Shown: positions 8,214 through 16,899, numbered from the stretch's first letter. The stretch is 64,000 bases of DNA from Chitinophagales bacterium (GCA_017303835.1 JAFLBI010000001.1:1-64000); one strand, 5' to 3'. Notes: a model not told the origin generated them from the letters alone. A program made the numbers and translations.

Positions 8214-9530
8214 ATGCAGGCTGTTAGCATCATTTGGTTTAGAAGGGATCTGCGTTTACACGATAATGCCGCTTTGTACCACGCATTGAAAAGCGGTGCG
8301 CCTGTATTGCCCATCTTTATTTTCGATCAACATATTCTAGATAAACTGGAGGACAAAGCCGATCGTCGCGTAGAGTTCATTCATTTGGCTTTGCAGCAGA
8401 TGCAACAGCAATTGGTGGAAATGGGCAGCACGATGGAAGTGCATTATGGAATACCTGAAAAAGTATTTGCTGACCTGCTTAGCAACTATACCGTTCAAAC
8501 TGTTTATACCAATCATGATTATGAGCAATACGCCATCGATCGCGATGCACGCATTGCGTCAATGCTCCAAGAAAAAGGTATTGGCTTTCACACATTCAAA
8601 GATCATGTGCTGCAAGAGAAAGGCGAGGTATTGAAAGACGATGGCAAACCCTATACGGTCTTCACACCTTATAGCAGAAAATGGCGTGCTTGTCTAACGG
8701 AAGACAAGCTGCAGTCTTATCCAACAGAAAAATTGTTCAGTCAATTTCTGAAACAGCCTGCTAAAGCCCTGCCTAGTTTGGCATCCATGGGCTTTCAGGA
8801 AATCGGTCAGGCTTTTCCTGCTGCAACACCTGATGAACTGATTATCAAACATTATAGCGAGCAGCGCGATTACCCTGCCATCAACGGCACATCCAGACTA
8901 GGTGTGCATTTGCGTTTTGGCACCATCAGTATCCGCGACCTCGCCAAAAATGCCATGCAATTGAACCAGACTTTTTTGAACGAATTGATCTGGCGTGATT
9001 TTTACCACATGATCCTTTGGCATTTTCCGCATGTGCGTGTGGGCAAAGCCTTTCGCTCGGAATACGATTTGATTCCTTGGCGCAATGATGAAAAAGACTT
9101 TGCAGCATGGTGTGCAGGCAAAACCGGTTATCCCATTGTGGATGCAGGTATGCGTGAGTTGAATGCAACTGGCTTTATGCACAATCGTGTGCGCATGATT
9201 GTGGCTTCTTTCTTAACCAAGCATTTACTGATAGATTGGCGATTGGGTGAAGCCTATTTTGCTGCTAAGCTGCTCGATTTTGATTATGCTGCGAATAATG
9301 GTGGCTGGCAATGGGCCGCAGGTTCTGGTTGCGATGCAGCACCTTATTTCCGAGTGTTCAATCCTAGTTTGCAGACAGAAAAATTCGATAAGCAACTCAA
9401 GTATACCCAACACTGGGTACCTGAGCTCAATACATTTAACTATCCCAAGCCCATTGTGCCACATGATGCAGCTAGAAAACGTGCATTGGAAGTCTATGGC
9501 TCAGTACTGAAAAGCGTTAAAGCTTCGTAA
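8214..9530 (+). CDS. phr: Deoxyribodipyrimidine photolyase (cryptochrome/photolyase family)
   Basis: A 438-residue class I-type photolyase that uses light and FAD to split UV-induced pyrimidine dimers. The N-terminal antenna domain begins VSIIWFRRDLRLHDN, and the FAD-binding domain carries NELIWRDFYHM, GYPIVDAGMREL, HNRVRMIVASFLTKHL and a C-terminal WQWAAGSGCDAAPYFRVFNP. These match the CPD photolyase core. The 3' end overlaps that of mqnD, on the opposite strand, by 14 bp. A cryptochrome role cannot be excluded by eye. Confidence 0.92.
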   Translation: MQAVSIIWFRRDLRLHDNAALYHALKSGAPVLPIFIFDQHILDKLEDKADRRVEFIHLALQQMQQQLVEMGSTMEVHYGIPEKVFADLLSNYTVQTVYTNHDYEQYAIDRDARIASMLQEKGIGFHTFKDHVLQEKGEVLKDDGKPYTVFTPYSRKWRACLTEDKLQSYPTEKLFSQFLKQPAKALPSLASMGFQEIGQAFPAATPDELIIKHYSEQRDYPAINGTSRLGVHLRFGTISIRDLAKNAMQLNQTFLNELIWRDFYHMILWHFPHVRVGKAFRSEYDLIPWRNDEKDFAAWCAGKTGYPIVDAGMRELNATGFMHNRVRMIVASFLTKHLLIDWRLGEAYFAAKLLDFDYAANNGGWQWAAGSGCDAAPYFRVFNPSLQTEKFDKQLKYTQHWVPELNTFNYPKPIVPHDAARKRALEVYGSVLKSVKAS

Positions 9531-10356
9531 GAAAAACATCATTCGAAAGTGTATTCGCAGGATGTTGTTGCTGATATACTTGTAATAAGGTTTGCACAGC
9601 TGCTTGTCCCTTTGCACCAAGCGAACGCGAATAATCGTTTACATACAGATCAATGTGCTGGCGCATCACCGCGGGTTCCATTTCTTGGGCGTGACAAACA
9701 ACATAATCTGCTAGAGCAGCATAGTGATGTTTGTACGCATAATCAACACTTGCAGTAATCAATGCATCCAAATCTTTCGCGATTGTTGTGTCAATGTCTT
9801 TACGCACTACAATCCCACCCAATGGTATTGGTGAACCCGTTACCTGCTCCCAATGATCACCTAAATCCATCACTTTATACAAGCCTTTCTGCGCGTAAGT
9901 GAATCTGTTTTCATGAATGATCACACCGGCCTCTACTTCACCATTTAATACAGCAGATTCAATTTCATGAAAGACTTTGAATACTTTGTTTCCTGCATTG
10001 GGATAAGCCAATGAAAACAGTAAGTGTGCTGTAGTGTTTTGTCCCGGTATAGCAATACACATCTCATTGATTGCTTCCGGAGCAGTAGGTTTTTTGGTAA
10101 TCAATAATGGCCCAACTCCTTTACCCAGCGCACCACCTGCATTGAGTAATTGATAGCGCTCAGTAATCAAAGGCAAAACACCGTAACTGATTTTAGATAT
10201 GGCCAACTTGCCCTGTAATGCCCATTCGTTCAGGGTTTGTACATCTTCCAACACTACATCAAACTGATAAGCACCGGTATCAATTTTGCCGTTTACCAAT
10301 GCATCAAAGATGAAAGTGTCATTCGGGCAGGGGGAGAAGCCAAGGGTCAATCGCAC
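9517..10356 (-). CDS. mqnD: 1,4-dihydroxy-6-naphthoate synthase MqnD
   Basis: A 279-residue protein of the MqnA/MqnD fold acting late in the futalosine route to menaquinone. Its N-terminus RLTLGFSPCPNDTFIFDALVNG is diagnostic for MqnD. The start is uncertain: a GTG at 10356 gives the canonical N-terminus and lies 11 nt after the mqnB stop; a farther ATG at 10437 lies well inside mqnB. Together with mqnB it shows that this organism makes menaquinone by the futalosine pathway. Its 3' end overlaps the convergent photolyase gene. Confidence 0.92.
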   Translation of the reverse strand: MRLTLGFSPCPNDTFIFDALVNGKIDTGAYQFDVVLEDVQTLNEWALQGKLAISKISYGVLPLITERYQLLNAGGALGKGVGPLLITKKPTAPEAINEMCIAIPGQNTTAHLLFSLAYPNAGNKVFKVFHEIESAVLNGEVEAGVIIHENRFTYAQKGLYKVMDLGDHWEQVTGSPIPLGGIVVRKDIDTTIAKDLDALITASVDYAYKHHYAALADYVVCHAQEMEPAVMRQHIDLYVNDYSRSLGAKGQAAVQTLLQVYQQQHPANTLSNDVFLTKL

Positions 10357-10366
10357 AGTATCAAGT

Positions 10367-11035
10367 TTATGGTAAGTCGTACAGTTTTTCCAACAACTGC
10401 AGAATGGTTTGGTTGAGTGTTGCAATGGATTCGCCAATCAGCCATTTGCTTTTATCTCTTTCACCGATATAATTAGAGATTGCACGCAACTGCAGAAATG
10501 GTGTTTTTGTTTCGCGGCACACATAATGCAATGCTGCGCCTTCCATGCTTTCGATAACCGGTGCATATTTTTTCTGAAGCCGCGTAATCTCATCAGCGCC
10601 AGTGGTGATGCGGTTAATGGTGATGGCATCTACTTCAGGCAATTGCAATAGGTTGTATTGTTTGAGCCAGGGATTGGGCAGTTTTCTCTTTTCATAGGGA
10701 TGATAGCTGCTCTTTTCCAGTTTCAGATCGAAGATGTCTTTCCATTTTCCATCTTCCAGAACACCGGTATCACCTAATTGCTCATTGTTCACCACCACAA
10801 CTGTGCCCAATGGCAAGTTGCTATCAAAACAGCCTGCAATACCCACCTGTATCACCAGATCAGGCTTTTCTGTGAGTATGGCCTGGGTGAGCGATACTGC
10901 ACTTGCCAGCATGCCTACACCGCTTTGGTGAAAAACCGGCTTAAAGCGGATGCTGTTTTCGGCCAAACGTTTATCCAGTTCGGCAAAAGCGGGCATCCAT
11001 TCGCCCGTAGTGGCTGCAGTAATGATGATTCGCAT
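10367..11035 (-). CDS. mqnB: Futalosine hydrolase MqnB
   Basis: A 222-residue nucleoside phosphorylase-like hydrolase that removes the base from futalosine in menaquinone synthesis. MRIIITAATTGEW at the N-terminus, VIQVGIAGCF (about residue 64) and SMEGAALHYV (about 168) are the expected signatures; the last includes the purine-site Met-Glu pair. The start at 11035 is chosen over one 12 codons upstream because it begins at the first beta strand. It lies directly upstream of mqnD and is divergent from the first PTPS-family gene. Confidence 0.9.
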   Translation of the reverse strand: MRIIITAATTGEWMPAFAELDKRLAENSIRFKPVFHQSGVGMLASAVSLTQAILTEKPDLVIQVGIAGCFDSNLPLGTVVVVNNEQLGDTGVLEDGKWKDIFDLKLEKSSYHPYEKRKLPNPWLKQYNLLQLPEVDAITINRITTGADEITRLQKKYAPVIESMEGAALHYVCRETKTPFLQLRAISNYIGERDKSKWLIGESIATLNQTILQLLEKLYDLP

Positions 11036-11069
11036 GGGGCACAAATGTCGGCAATATCGCCCGAAGGGC

Positions 11070-11104
11070 AAACCTGCTAAATAGCAGGTCTTTTCCTACT
11101 TTTG
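11070..11104 (+). promoter_or_regulatory. Hairpin and -7 element before the first PTPS gene
   Basis: A -7 element TACTTTTG (11097-11104) lies 21 nt before the ATG. Just upstream, ACCTGCT and AGCAGGT form a 7-bp hairpin in the position where a -33 element would sit. The 90-nt interval also serves the divergent mqnB gene, so the hairpin could be an operator; this is inference. Confidence 0.45.
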
Positions 11105-11125
11105 CGCAAAATCTGAGGAGCTGAG

Positions 11126-11536
11126 ATGTTGTATTTAACGCGACTGGAGCATTTTAACGCCGCCCATAAACTTTATAACCCCAACTGGACCAAGGAGAAG
11201 AACGAAGAAGTATTCGGGGTTTGTGCCAATGAAAACTGGCATGGGCACAATTTTGAATTATACGTAACGGTGAAGGGCCATCCTGATCCGGATACGGGTT
11301 TCCTCATGGACGTAAAAAAGCTCAGTAAGCTCATTCAGGAACATGTGATCAAAAAGTTGGATCATAAAAACCTCAATCTGGACGTGGATTTCATGCGCGG
11401 TAAAATGTGCAGCACTGAAAATCTGGTGCTGGGCATTTGGAACGAGTTACGACCCCATTTACCCGCTGCTGTTACCCTGCATTGCATCAAACTCTATGAA
11501 ACACCCCGCATTTACGTGGAATACTTCGGGGAGTAA
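11126..11536 (+). CDS. 6-pyruvoyl-tetrahydropterin synthase / 6-carboxytetrahydropterin synthase family protein (copy 1)
   Basis: A 136-residue T-fold enzyme. Zinc ligands are seen as HFNAAH (about residues 9-14) and WHGHNFEL (about 43-50), with the catalytic Cys six residues before the HGH (CANENWHGH) and the downstream LDHKNLN and CSTENLV motifs. The Cys-x5-HGH spacing is that of PTPS of the animal type rather than the Cys-x3-HGH of E. coli QueD. The product may therefore be a biopterin-type intermediate, but substrate cannot be assigned by eye. A paralogue and folE follow. Confidence 0.88.
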   Translation: MLYLTRLEHFNAAHKLYNPNWTKEKNEEVFGVCANENWHGHNFELYVTVKGHPDPDTGFLMDVKKLSKLIQEHVIKKLDHKNLNLDVDFMRGKMCSTENLVLGIWNELRPHLPAAVTLHCIKLYETPRIYVEYFGE

Positions 11537-11855
11537 TTGTGACAGTATTGTCTGCTAATCTGCCGTTTTTGTTAAACGTTTAACTTCTTGCCAAAAGATT
11601 TTAAACAAAAACAAATCCATTTCGTTAATTTCATCGTATGTAGCTTTGAATGACCATCATGGTATGGTATTCGATGCTGATACCGAATCAAGCTCTGTTA
11701 CCGATTATTCGCTCTCATGATGCCGGGCCACTTGAGCAACTCACTTTTGCCGCAGTGCCAGGCAGTCGGATAACTGAACCACTTGACGTATTAATAAGTA
11801 AATAAACATCCTTTTTGTCTGGACCATGTTCAGGCAGGCCGGATTGTCTGAACAA
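11537..11855. other. 319-bp gap between the two PTPS paralogues
   Basis: No convincing gene is seen. The gap holds a perfect 14-nt palindrome GTTAAACGTTTAAC (11571-11584) and a smaller one GACAGTATTGTC (about 11541-11552). A 51-codon open frame (11650-11805) is present but resembles nothing I know. The gap is unusual in a tandem gene pair and may carry the promoter of the second paralogue. Confidence 0.5.
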
Positions 11856-12278
11856 ATGAACTTGGAACGTAAAAAAGTTGCTGTTTTCAGGAAAGAGCAT
11901 TTCAATGCAGCCCACCGTCTGCACAATCCCAACTGGGATGATGCAACCAACACGGCTGTATTTGGCAAATGCAATAACCCCAATTACCATGGGCATAATT
12001 ATGAGCTGATCGTGCAGGTAACCGGTTACCCCGATACGCTGACAGGTTATGTGATGGATATGAAGGTTTTGAGTGATCTGATCTGGGAACACGCATTGAA
12101 TTTATTCGATCACAAAAACTTGAACGAAGACACAACCGCATTCAAACACCTTAACCCTACAGCAGAAAATATTGCTGTGGTGATCTACGACCTGCTGAGA
12201 CCGCAAATTGACGCAGCACTGGATCTCAAAATCAGATTATATGAAACCGAAAGAAACTTTGTTGAATACCCAGCATAA
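11856..12278 (+). CDS. 6-pyruvoyl-tetrahydropterin synthase family protein (copy 2)
   Basis: A 140-residue paralogue of the preceding gene. It has HFNAAHRLHNPNW, KCNNPNYHGHNYEL, FDHKNLN and NPTAENIAV, with the Cys-x5-HGH spacing. CNNPN-HGHNY closely resembles the mammalian PTPS site. The start at 11856 is chosen because the ten upstream codons do not look like the family. It overlaps the start of folE by 38 nt, which suggests coupled translation: FolE makes dihydroneopterin triphosphate, the PTPS substrate. Confidence 0.88.
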   Translation: MNLERKKVAVFRKEHFNAAHRLHNPNWDDATNTAVFGKCNNPNYHGHNYELIVQVTGYPDTLTGYVMDMKVLSDLIWEHALNLFDHKNLNEDTTAFKHLNPTAENIAVVIYDLLRPQIDAALDLKIRLYETERNFVEYPA

Positions 12279-13005
12279 CGGTAACGGTCATCACAATGGT
12301 CACCACAACGGGCATCATCATGGTCCTACTTATGTAGAACTGAGTGATGTAACCATTGATGAAATTGGTGAAAACCACGTGAGTACTTCTTACGATACAC
12401 CTTTGCGTGCAGATGCATTTGAGCTGAGCGATGCAGATAAGATTGCACAGATTGAACAGCATTTCAGAAGCATCATGGAGATCATGGGTTTGGATCTGAC
12501 TGATGATAGCCTGAAAGGCACACCCAAGCGTGTTGCTAAAATGTATGTACAGGAAATCTTCAGCGGCTTGAATCCTGCGAATAAGCCATCGGTTACTTTG
12601 TTTGAAAACAAATACAAGTACAACCAGATGCTGGTAGAGAAAGACATTTCTTTCCATAGCAATTGCGAACACCATTTTGTGCCCATTTTTGGTAAAGCCC
12701 ATGTTGCTTATATCAGCAGCGGACAAGTGATTGGTTTGAGCAAACTGAACAGACTGGTGCAATATTTTGCCAAGCGTCCACAAGTGCAGGAAAGACTCAC
12801 TATGCAGATTGGTAAGGAATTGCAGCGCGCATTGAATACAGAAGATGTAGCAGTAGTATTGGATGCCAAGCATATGTGTGTTGCCAGTCGTGGCGTGAAT
12901 GATGTAACGTCTTCAACTATCACTGCCTTCTATGGCGGTAAATTCAAGGAAGAAAAAACAAAGTCAGAATTCCTGAAATACCTGGAGTTGAAAACTGAAT
13001 TTTAA
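12241..13005 (+). CDS. folE: GTP cyclohydrolase I FolE with His-rich N-terminal extension
   Basis: A 254-residue GTP cyclohydrolase I, which converts GTP to 7,8-dihydroneopterin triphosphate. The catalytic domain (about residues 65-254) has SNCEHHFVPI, GLSKLNRLVQYFAKRPQVQERL and MCVASRGV, including the zinc-binding Cys and His. The first 60 residues are not conserved and contain a His/Gly-rich stretch (GHHNGHHNGHHHG at about 17-29) that could bind metal. The start at 12241 is inside the end of the preceding PTPS gene; no later Met would keep the domain intact. A strong terminator follows. Confidence 0.95.
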   Translation: MKPKETLLNTQHNGNGHHNGHHNGHHHGPTYVELSDVTIDEIGENHVSTSYDTPLRADAFELSDADKIAQIEQHFRSIMEIMGLDLTDDSLKGTPKRVAKMYVQEIFSGLNPANKPSVTLFENKYKYNQMLVEKDISFHSNCEHHFVPIFGKAHVAYISSGQVIGLSKLNRLVQYFAKRPQVQERLTMQIGKELQRALNTEDVAVVLDAKHMCVASRGVNDVTSSTITAFYGGKFKEEKTKSEFLKYLELKTEF

Positions 13006-13024
13006 ATTGATTATAACCAATAGT

Positions 13025-13055
13025 AATAACCCCGAATTTTCGGGGTTATTTTTTT
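13025..13055 (+). terminator. folE terminator
   Basis: A perfect 12-bp stem (AATAACCCCGAA / TTCGGGGTTATT) with a 2-nt spacer, followed by seven T residues, 19 nt after the folE stop codon. Confidence 0.9.
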
Positions 13056-13071
13056 CAGGAAATTAGTTGAT

Positions 13072-13569
13072 ATGAAAAACTACCTGATGGCCATTTGCTG
13101 CATGCTTTCATTAAGCGCAGCAGCCCAATACCAAGTAGGGGATACCATTCCCGCCTTTTCCATGAAATCCATTGAAGGGCATCAGATTGAAAGTAGCTGG
13201 CTAAAAGGCCATCCCATGGTGATTGATTTTTGGGCTTCCTGGTGTTTTCCTTGTAAGATCAAGATGCCTTTTTTAGCAGAAACAGTTAGGCCGTATATGG
13301 ATAAGGGTCTCTTGGTAGTAACAATAGCCACAAACGACAAAGATGCTGATTGGCGTAAATCCGTCGATAAGCTAAACATTGAGGACTTCATGAATCTATT
13401 TGATACAGATCGTTCTAAGCCAGAAGGATCATTGCTAATTAAAATGGGTTATAACGCATTACCAACAACACTCTTGGTGGGTGCCGATGGAAAGATTCTG
13501 TTGGTGAATCCAAGGCCATCAATGCTGTCAGCTACCCTGCAGAAGATGTTTTCTCAAAAAAAGGGCTGA
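13072..13569 (+). CDS. Secreted thioredoxin-like protein (TlpA/ResA type)
   Basis: A 165-residue protein with an N-terminal signal peptide (cleavage after about SAAAQ, residue 19) and a thioredoxin fold carrying WASWCFPCK (about residues 52-60), a CxxC redox site with Phe-Pro between the cysteines. The conserved cis-Pro region appears as NALPTTLLVG. It is probably a periplasmic thiol-disulfide reductase. It sits between the folE terminator and fabD, with no functional link visible. Confidence 0.85.
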   Translation: MKNYLMAICCMLSLSAAAQYQVGDTIPAFSMKSIEGHQIESSWLKGHPMVIDFWASWCFPCKIKMPFLAETVRPYMDKGLLVVTIATNDKDADWRKSVDKLNIEDFMNLFDTDRSKPEGSLLIKMGYNALPTTLLVGADGKILLVNPRPSMLSATLQKMFSQKKG

Positions 13570-13609
13570 TTTTCTTTTTCCGCTACATTTACGCCCTAAA
13601 CCATTTTTC

Positions 13610-14491
13610 ATGAGTAAACACGCTTTTGTTTTTCCCGGACAGGGCGCGCAATTTCCCGGCATGGGTCAGAGCCTGTATGAAAATTATCCGCAGGCCAAAG
13701 AGTTGTTTGAACAAGCCAATGAAGTATTGGGTTTTCGCATCAGTGATGTGATGTTCTATGGAACAGAAGCGGAGTTGAAGCAAACCAATGTTACCCAGCC
13801 TGCAGTATTCCTGCATTCGGTGATTGCTTATAAATGTCTGGTGAAAGAAAAGCCTGATATGGTTGCCGGTCATTCACTCGGTGAGTTTTCTGCACTCGTA
13901 GCAAACGAATGTTTGGAGTTTGCTGATGCGTTGAAGTTGGTGAGTGCACGTGCCAATGCCATGCAGCATGCTTGCGAAACAGATCCCGGTACCATGGCGG
14001 CCATCATCGGTTTGGAAGATGAAGTGATTGAACGTATTTGTTCAGAGATTGATGAAGAAGTAGTGCCTGCGAATTATAACTGTCCCGGCCAGTTGGTGAT
14101 TAGTGGTTCTTTAGAAGGGATCAATATAGCCTGTGAAAAATTAAAAGCTGCAGGCGCCAAGCGTGCATTGCCCTTGCCTGTTGGTGGCGCATTTCACAGT
14201 CCGCTCATGATCCACGCAGAAGAAGAATTGATTGCAGCTATTGAACATACCGTTTTCCATAAGCCTATTTGCCCCATTTATCAGAATGTGGTGGTATGGC
14301 CTGTGAGTCGTGTTGCTGATATTAAAGTAAACTTGATGCACCAATTAACCGGTGCAGTAAAATGGAGTCAGAACGTAAGAGCCATGGTGGCTAATGACGC
14401 AACGCATTTTACAGAAGTGGGTCCGGGTAAAGTATTACAGGGACTCATCGCTAAGATTGCGAAAGACGTTACCATTGATGGCTTAAGCTAA
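13610..14491 (+). CDS. fabD: Malonyl-CoA:ACP transacylase FabD
   Basis: A 293-residue acyltransferase that loads malonate onto ACP for fatty acid synthesis. FPGQGAQFPGMG is at residues 8-19, the nucleophile motif GHSLGEFSAL places Ser at about 89, and PVGGAFHSPLM gives the catalytic His near 195. Length is typical. A possible -7 element TACATTTA lies at 13584-13591. The convergent GNAT gene ends only 10 nt past the fabD stop. Confidence 0.95.
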   Translation: MSKHAFVFPGQGAQFPGMGQSLYENYPQAKELFEQANEVLGFRISDVMFYGTEAELKQTNVTQPAVFLHSVIAYKCLVKEKPDMVAGHSLGEFSALVANECLEFADALKLVSARANAMQHACETDPGTMAAIIGLEDEVIERICSEIDEEVVPANYNCPGQLVISGSLEGINIACEKLKAAGAKRALPLPVGGAFHSPLMIHAEEELIAAIEHTVFHKPICPIYQNVVVWPVSRVADIKVNLMHQLTGAVKWSQNVRAMVANDATHFTEVGPGKVLQGLIAKIAKDVTIDGLS

Positions 14492-14501
14492 GCCTCGAAA
14501 T

Positions 14502-14957
14502 TTATACCATGATGCTGCAGTTCACCCACTCGGGATCGAATGCAGCATCATATTTTTTATAGAATTTGATCGCAGGTTCGTTCCACTCCAATACCTGCCA
14601 CACAATACCATTCAGTTTTCTTTCCTTGGCTTCCTCAATTAACTGATCAAACAACAGTTTACCCAAACCTTTGCCGCGCATGCTTTCTGTAACGAGGATG
14701 TCTTCGAGATACATTCTTTGTCCCTTCCAGGTGCTGTAACGAATATAGTACAGCGCAAATCCTTGCACTTTGCCATCTACTTCCGCTACAAAGGCCCACC
14801 AAACCGGATTGGCACCAAAACCACTTTCTACAAAATGTTCCAGTGTAACGGTAACTTCCTGTAGTGCTTTTTCATATTCAGCTAGTTCTTGTACCAGCTC
14901 TAATAGTCTTGGACAATCAGCTGCAACAGCTTTTCTGATTTGGATGGAGTGTGACAT
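14502..14957 (-). CDS. GNAT acetyltransferase, spermidine/thialysine acetyltransferase-like
   Basis: A 151-residue GNAT protein. The acetyl-CoA loop is LVTESMRGKGLGKLLFDQL, preceded by RMYLEDI, and WQVLEWNEPAIKFYKKY gives the end of the fold; these match the SSAT-like (diamine/thialysine) subgroup. It would acetylate a small amine in the cytoplasm; the substrate is inferred from family only. The ATG at 14957 is preferred over one six codons upstream, which lies in a terminator stretch. Convergent with fabD. Confidence 0.82.
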   Translation of the reverse strand: MSHSIQIRKAVAADCPRLLELVQELAEYEKALQEVTVTLEHFVESGFGANPVWWAFVAEVDGKVQGFALYYIRYSTWKGQRMYLEDILVTESMRGKGLGKLLFDQLIEEAKERKLNGIVWQVLEWNEPAIKFYKKYDAAFDPEWVNCSIMV

Positions 14958-14969
14958 GGACCAAAAATA

Positions 14970-14998
14970 AAACATCCTGCAGTTTGTGCAGGATGTTT
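14970..14998 (-). terminator. Terminator of the serine hydrolase gene
   Basis: A 12-bp stem (AAACATCCTGCA / TGCAGGATGTTT) with a 5-nt loop, followed on the minus strand by TTATTTTT. It lies 20 nt past the stop codon of the serine hydrolase gene. Confidence 0.85.
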
Positions 14999-15017
14999 AT
15001 ACAAGTGGGTTGCTCAC

Positions 15018-16847
15018 TTATTTTTTCTTCACGGCTTTGAAATTGCCATTGGGTTGTTTGAAAGTGAGTGATAGTGCTTCACCCTTCTCGTTTACTTCAA
15101 ACAAAACACTATAGCCTGCCGCTACTTTCAAATCAAACTGGTGATTACCGGAGGGCACCAATTCATAATCGGGCTGGCCCGGAACCAGTACAAACAAGGT
15201 CTTTTCGTTTTGAATATAGGTTTTAACTGTTGCACCGGCCAGTTCAAACTCGCCTACATAACGCTTCAGTTCAGCTCCGGTTAATGGCTTCATACGGTTG
15301 CTGCGTTTGTACACAATGGGATGATCCAACGCCGGTTCTAAACCATGAATAGCTACAGATTCAATATCGCCGGTAATGCTGGTGGTGAATTGAAAACGCA
15401 TCGGACTTTTGTCAGCGGTATCAATACCTTCTTTGGTTTCCAACGGCATGAAAATATCATAGTGTACTTGCTGCAACCACCATTTTTGTTGTTGCAGTTG
15501 CGCAAAGAGTGAATCGCCCTTGGCAACTACTTCAAATTTACCATACGCATCATTCTTGTACACGCCATCATAATCAGCTAACGCATGTGAAGGTTTGGTG
15601 CCTTGATGTGTATTGGCACTTGCTGATTTGGCTGCTTCTTTCGCAGCGGCTTTGGCCTTGGCATCTGCTTTGTTTCTGTCTTCATTCCAATCGAAGAAAG
15701 GCAGACCCAGCATTCTGTCTGCAATCAAATTGCGTACAATACTGGTAACAGCAGAACCATTTTGGTTCACCAATACCACAATGCCGATACTGTCTGTAGG
15801 GAAGAAGCAGGTGCTGGCACTAAAGCCATCAATATTACCACCATGTTCAACACGATAGTGTCCTTTATAGGATGCTAAAAACCAACCGAAACCATAATTG
15901 CTGAAATGGATATCCGGTCTTTCAGTAGTGGGTGTGCCCGGTGCAATAATCATCTGAGAAGACATGGCTTGTGCATGATAAGCAGGTGGGATGATCTGTA
16001 CGGTATCTAACTTACCACCATTGATCCACACACGTAACCACTGCGTCATATCCAGTACCGTACTGTTGATACTGCCTGCAGGGCCCATGCCATCAATATC
16101 GTAATAGGGTAATGGGTGAATGATGCTGTCTTTCTTTACACCATAACCAATAGCAGGCTCAGTGTACTTGGCCAATTGCTTTACAGAGAAATTACTCTGT
16201 TTCATACCCAGCGGGTTCAGGATTTTCTCCTGTACATTCTGCTCCCACTTTTTACCGGTGAGTTTTTCTGCAACCACACCTTGTAATAAGAACATGAAAT
16301 TATTGTACTGCCAGCGCGTACGCAATGGCGCACTGGGTTCCATGTATTGAATGCGTTTTACCAAATTCTCCCTCGTATCCGGATCAATATACCAAGACAA
16401 ATCATGTCTGGGTAAACCCGTGCGGTGGCTCATCATATCACGCAGGGTGATCTGATTGGTCATGCCATCATTGTAAAACTTCAGGTCGGGCAGATAAGTG
16501 GTTACGGGTTTATCAAAATCAATCGACTTATCCTTTTGCAGAATACCCAAAACAGCTGAAGTAAATGCTTTGGTACAAGAGCCAATGGCAAACTGTGTAT
16601 TGGGTGTTACCAGCAGTTTGTTCGCATAATCGCGATAGCCAAAACCTTTGGCATAAACCATTTTGTTTTTTTCCACCACGGCAACGGCAACGCCGGCTGC
16701 GTGTTGGTCTTTCAATACTTTATTGATTTGTGCTTCCAGTCCGGCAAAACGCTTGTCTTCGCCGTCGTTAGCAGCTTTTGTTTTGGCTTTTTGTGCAAAT
16801 GTGCTCGCGCTTAGGAGCAGCAGCAGGCAGAACAGTGTTTGTTTCAT
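15018..16847 (-). CDS. Secreted serine hydrolase of the beta-lactamase (class C)/PBP family
   Basis: A 609-residue exported protein: a signal peptide (MKQTLFCLLLLLSASTFAQ), a beta-lactamase-type hydrolase domain with SxxK at IGSCTK (Ser about 90), the Tyr motif QYNNF (about 181) and the third motif HGG (VEHGGNIDGF), then a C-terminal region of about 170 residues resembling DUF3471. An Ala/Lys-rich linker (about 415-435) joins the two. Such proteins hydrolyse peptides or esters in the periplasm; true beta-lactam resistance should not be assumed. The start at 16847 restores the signal peptide. Confidence 0.85.
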   Translation of the reverse strand: MKQTLFCLLLLLSASTFAQKAKTKAANDGEDKRFAGLEAQINKVLKDQHAAGVAVAVVEKNKMVYAKGFGYRDYANKLLVTPNTQFAIGSCTKAFTSAVLGILQKDKSIDFDKPVTTYLPDLKFYNDGMTNQITLRDMMSHRTGLPRHDLSWYIDPDTRENLVKRIQYMEPSAPLRTRWQYNNFMFLLQGVVAEKLTGKKWEQNVQEKILNPLGMKQSNFSVKQLAKYTEPAIGYGVKKDSIIHPLPYYDIDGMGPAGSINSTVLDMTQWLRVWINGGKLDTVQIIPPAYHAQAMSSQMIIAPGTPTTERPDIHFSNYGFGWFLASYKGHYRVEHGGNIDGFSASTCFFPTDSIGIVVLVNQNGSAVTSIVRNLIADRMLGLPFFDWNEDRNKADAKAKAAAKEAAKSASANTHQGTKPSHALADYDGVYKNDAYGKFEVVAKGDSLFAQLQQQKWWLQQVHYDIFMPLETKEGIDTADKSPMRFQFTTSITGDIESVAIHGLEPALDHPIVYKRSNRMKPLTGAELKRYVGEFELAGATVKTYIQNEKTLFVLVPGQPDYELVPSGNHQFDLKVAAGYSVLFEVNEKGEALSLTFKQPNGNFKAVKKK

Positions 16848-16899
16848 ATCTGTTGATTTCAATGCTATTGGTTGCAGCTGCCCGTATTTTATTACAGCA

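Noticed and set aside
11650-11805. A 51-codon + strand frame between the two PTPS genes
   Set aside because: No signal, membrane segment or recognisable motif, and no visible promoter; kept only as a note in the gap entry.
11715-12141. Minus-strand frames antisense to the second PTPS gene
   Set aside because: They are shadows of a clearly conserved gene on the other strand.
15018-16847. Calling the serine hydrolase an antibiotic-resistance beta-lactamase
   Set aside because: The active-site motifs are those of the broad class C/PBP-like hydrolase family and the C-terminal extra domain is typical of peptidase or esterase members; resistance is not supported.
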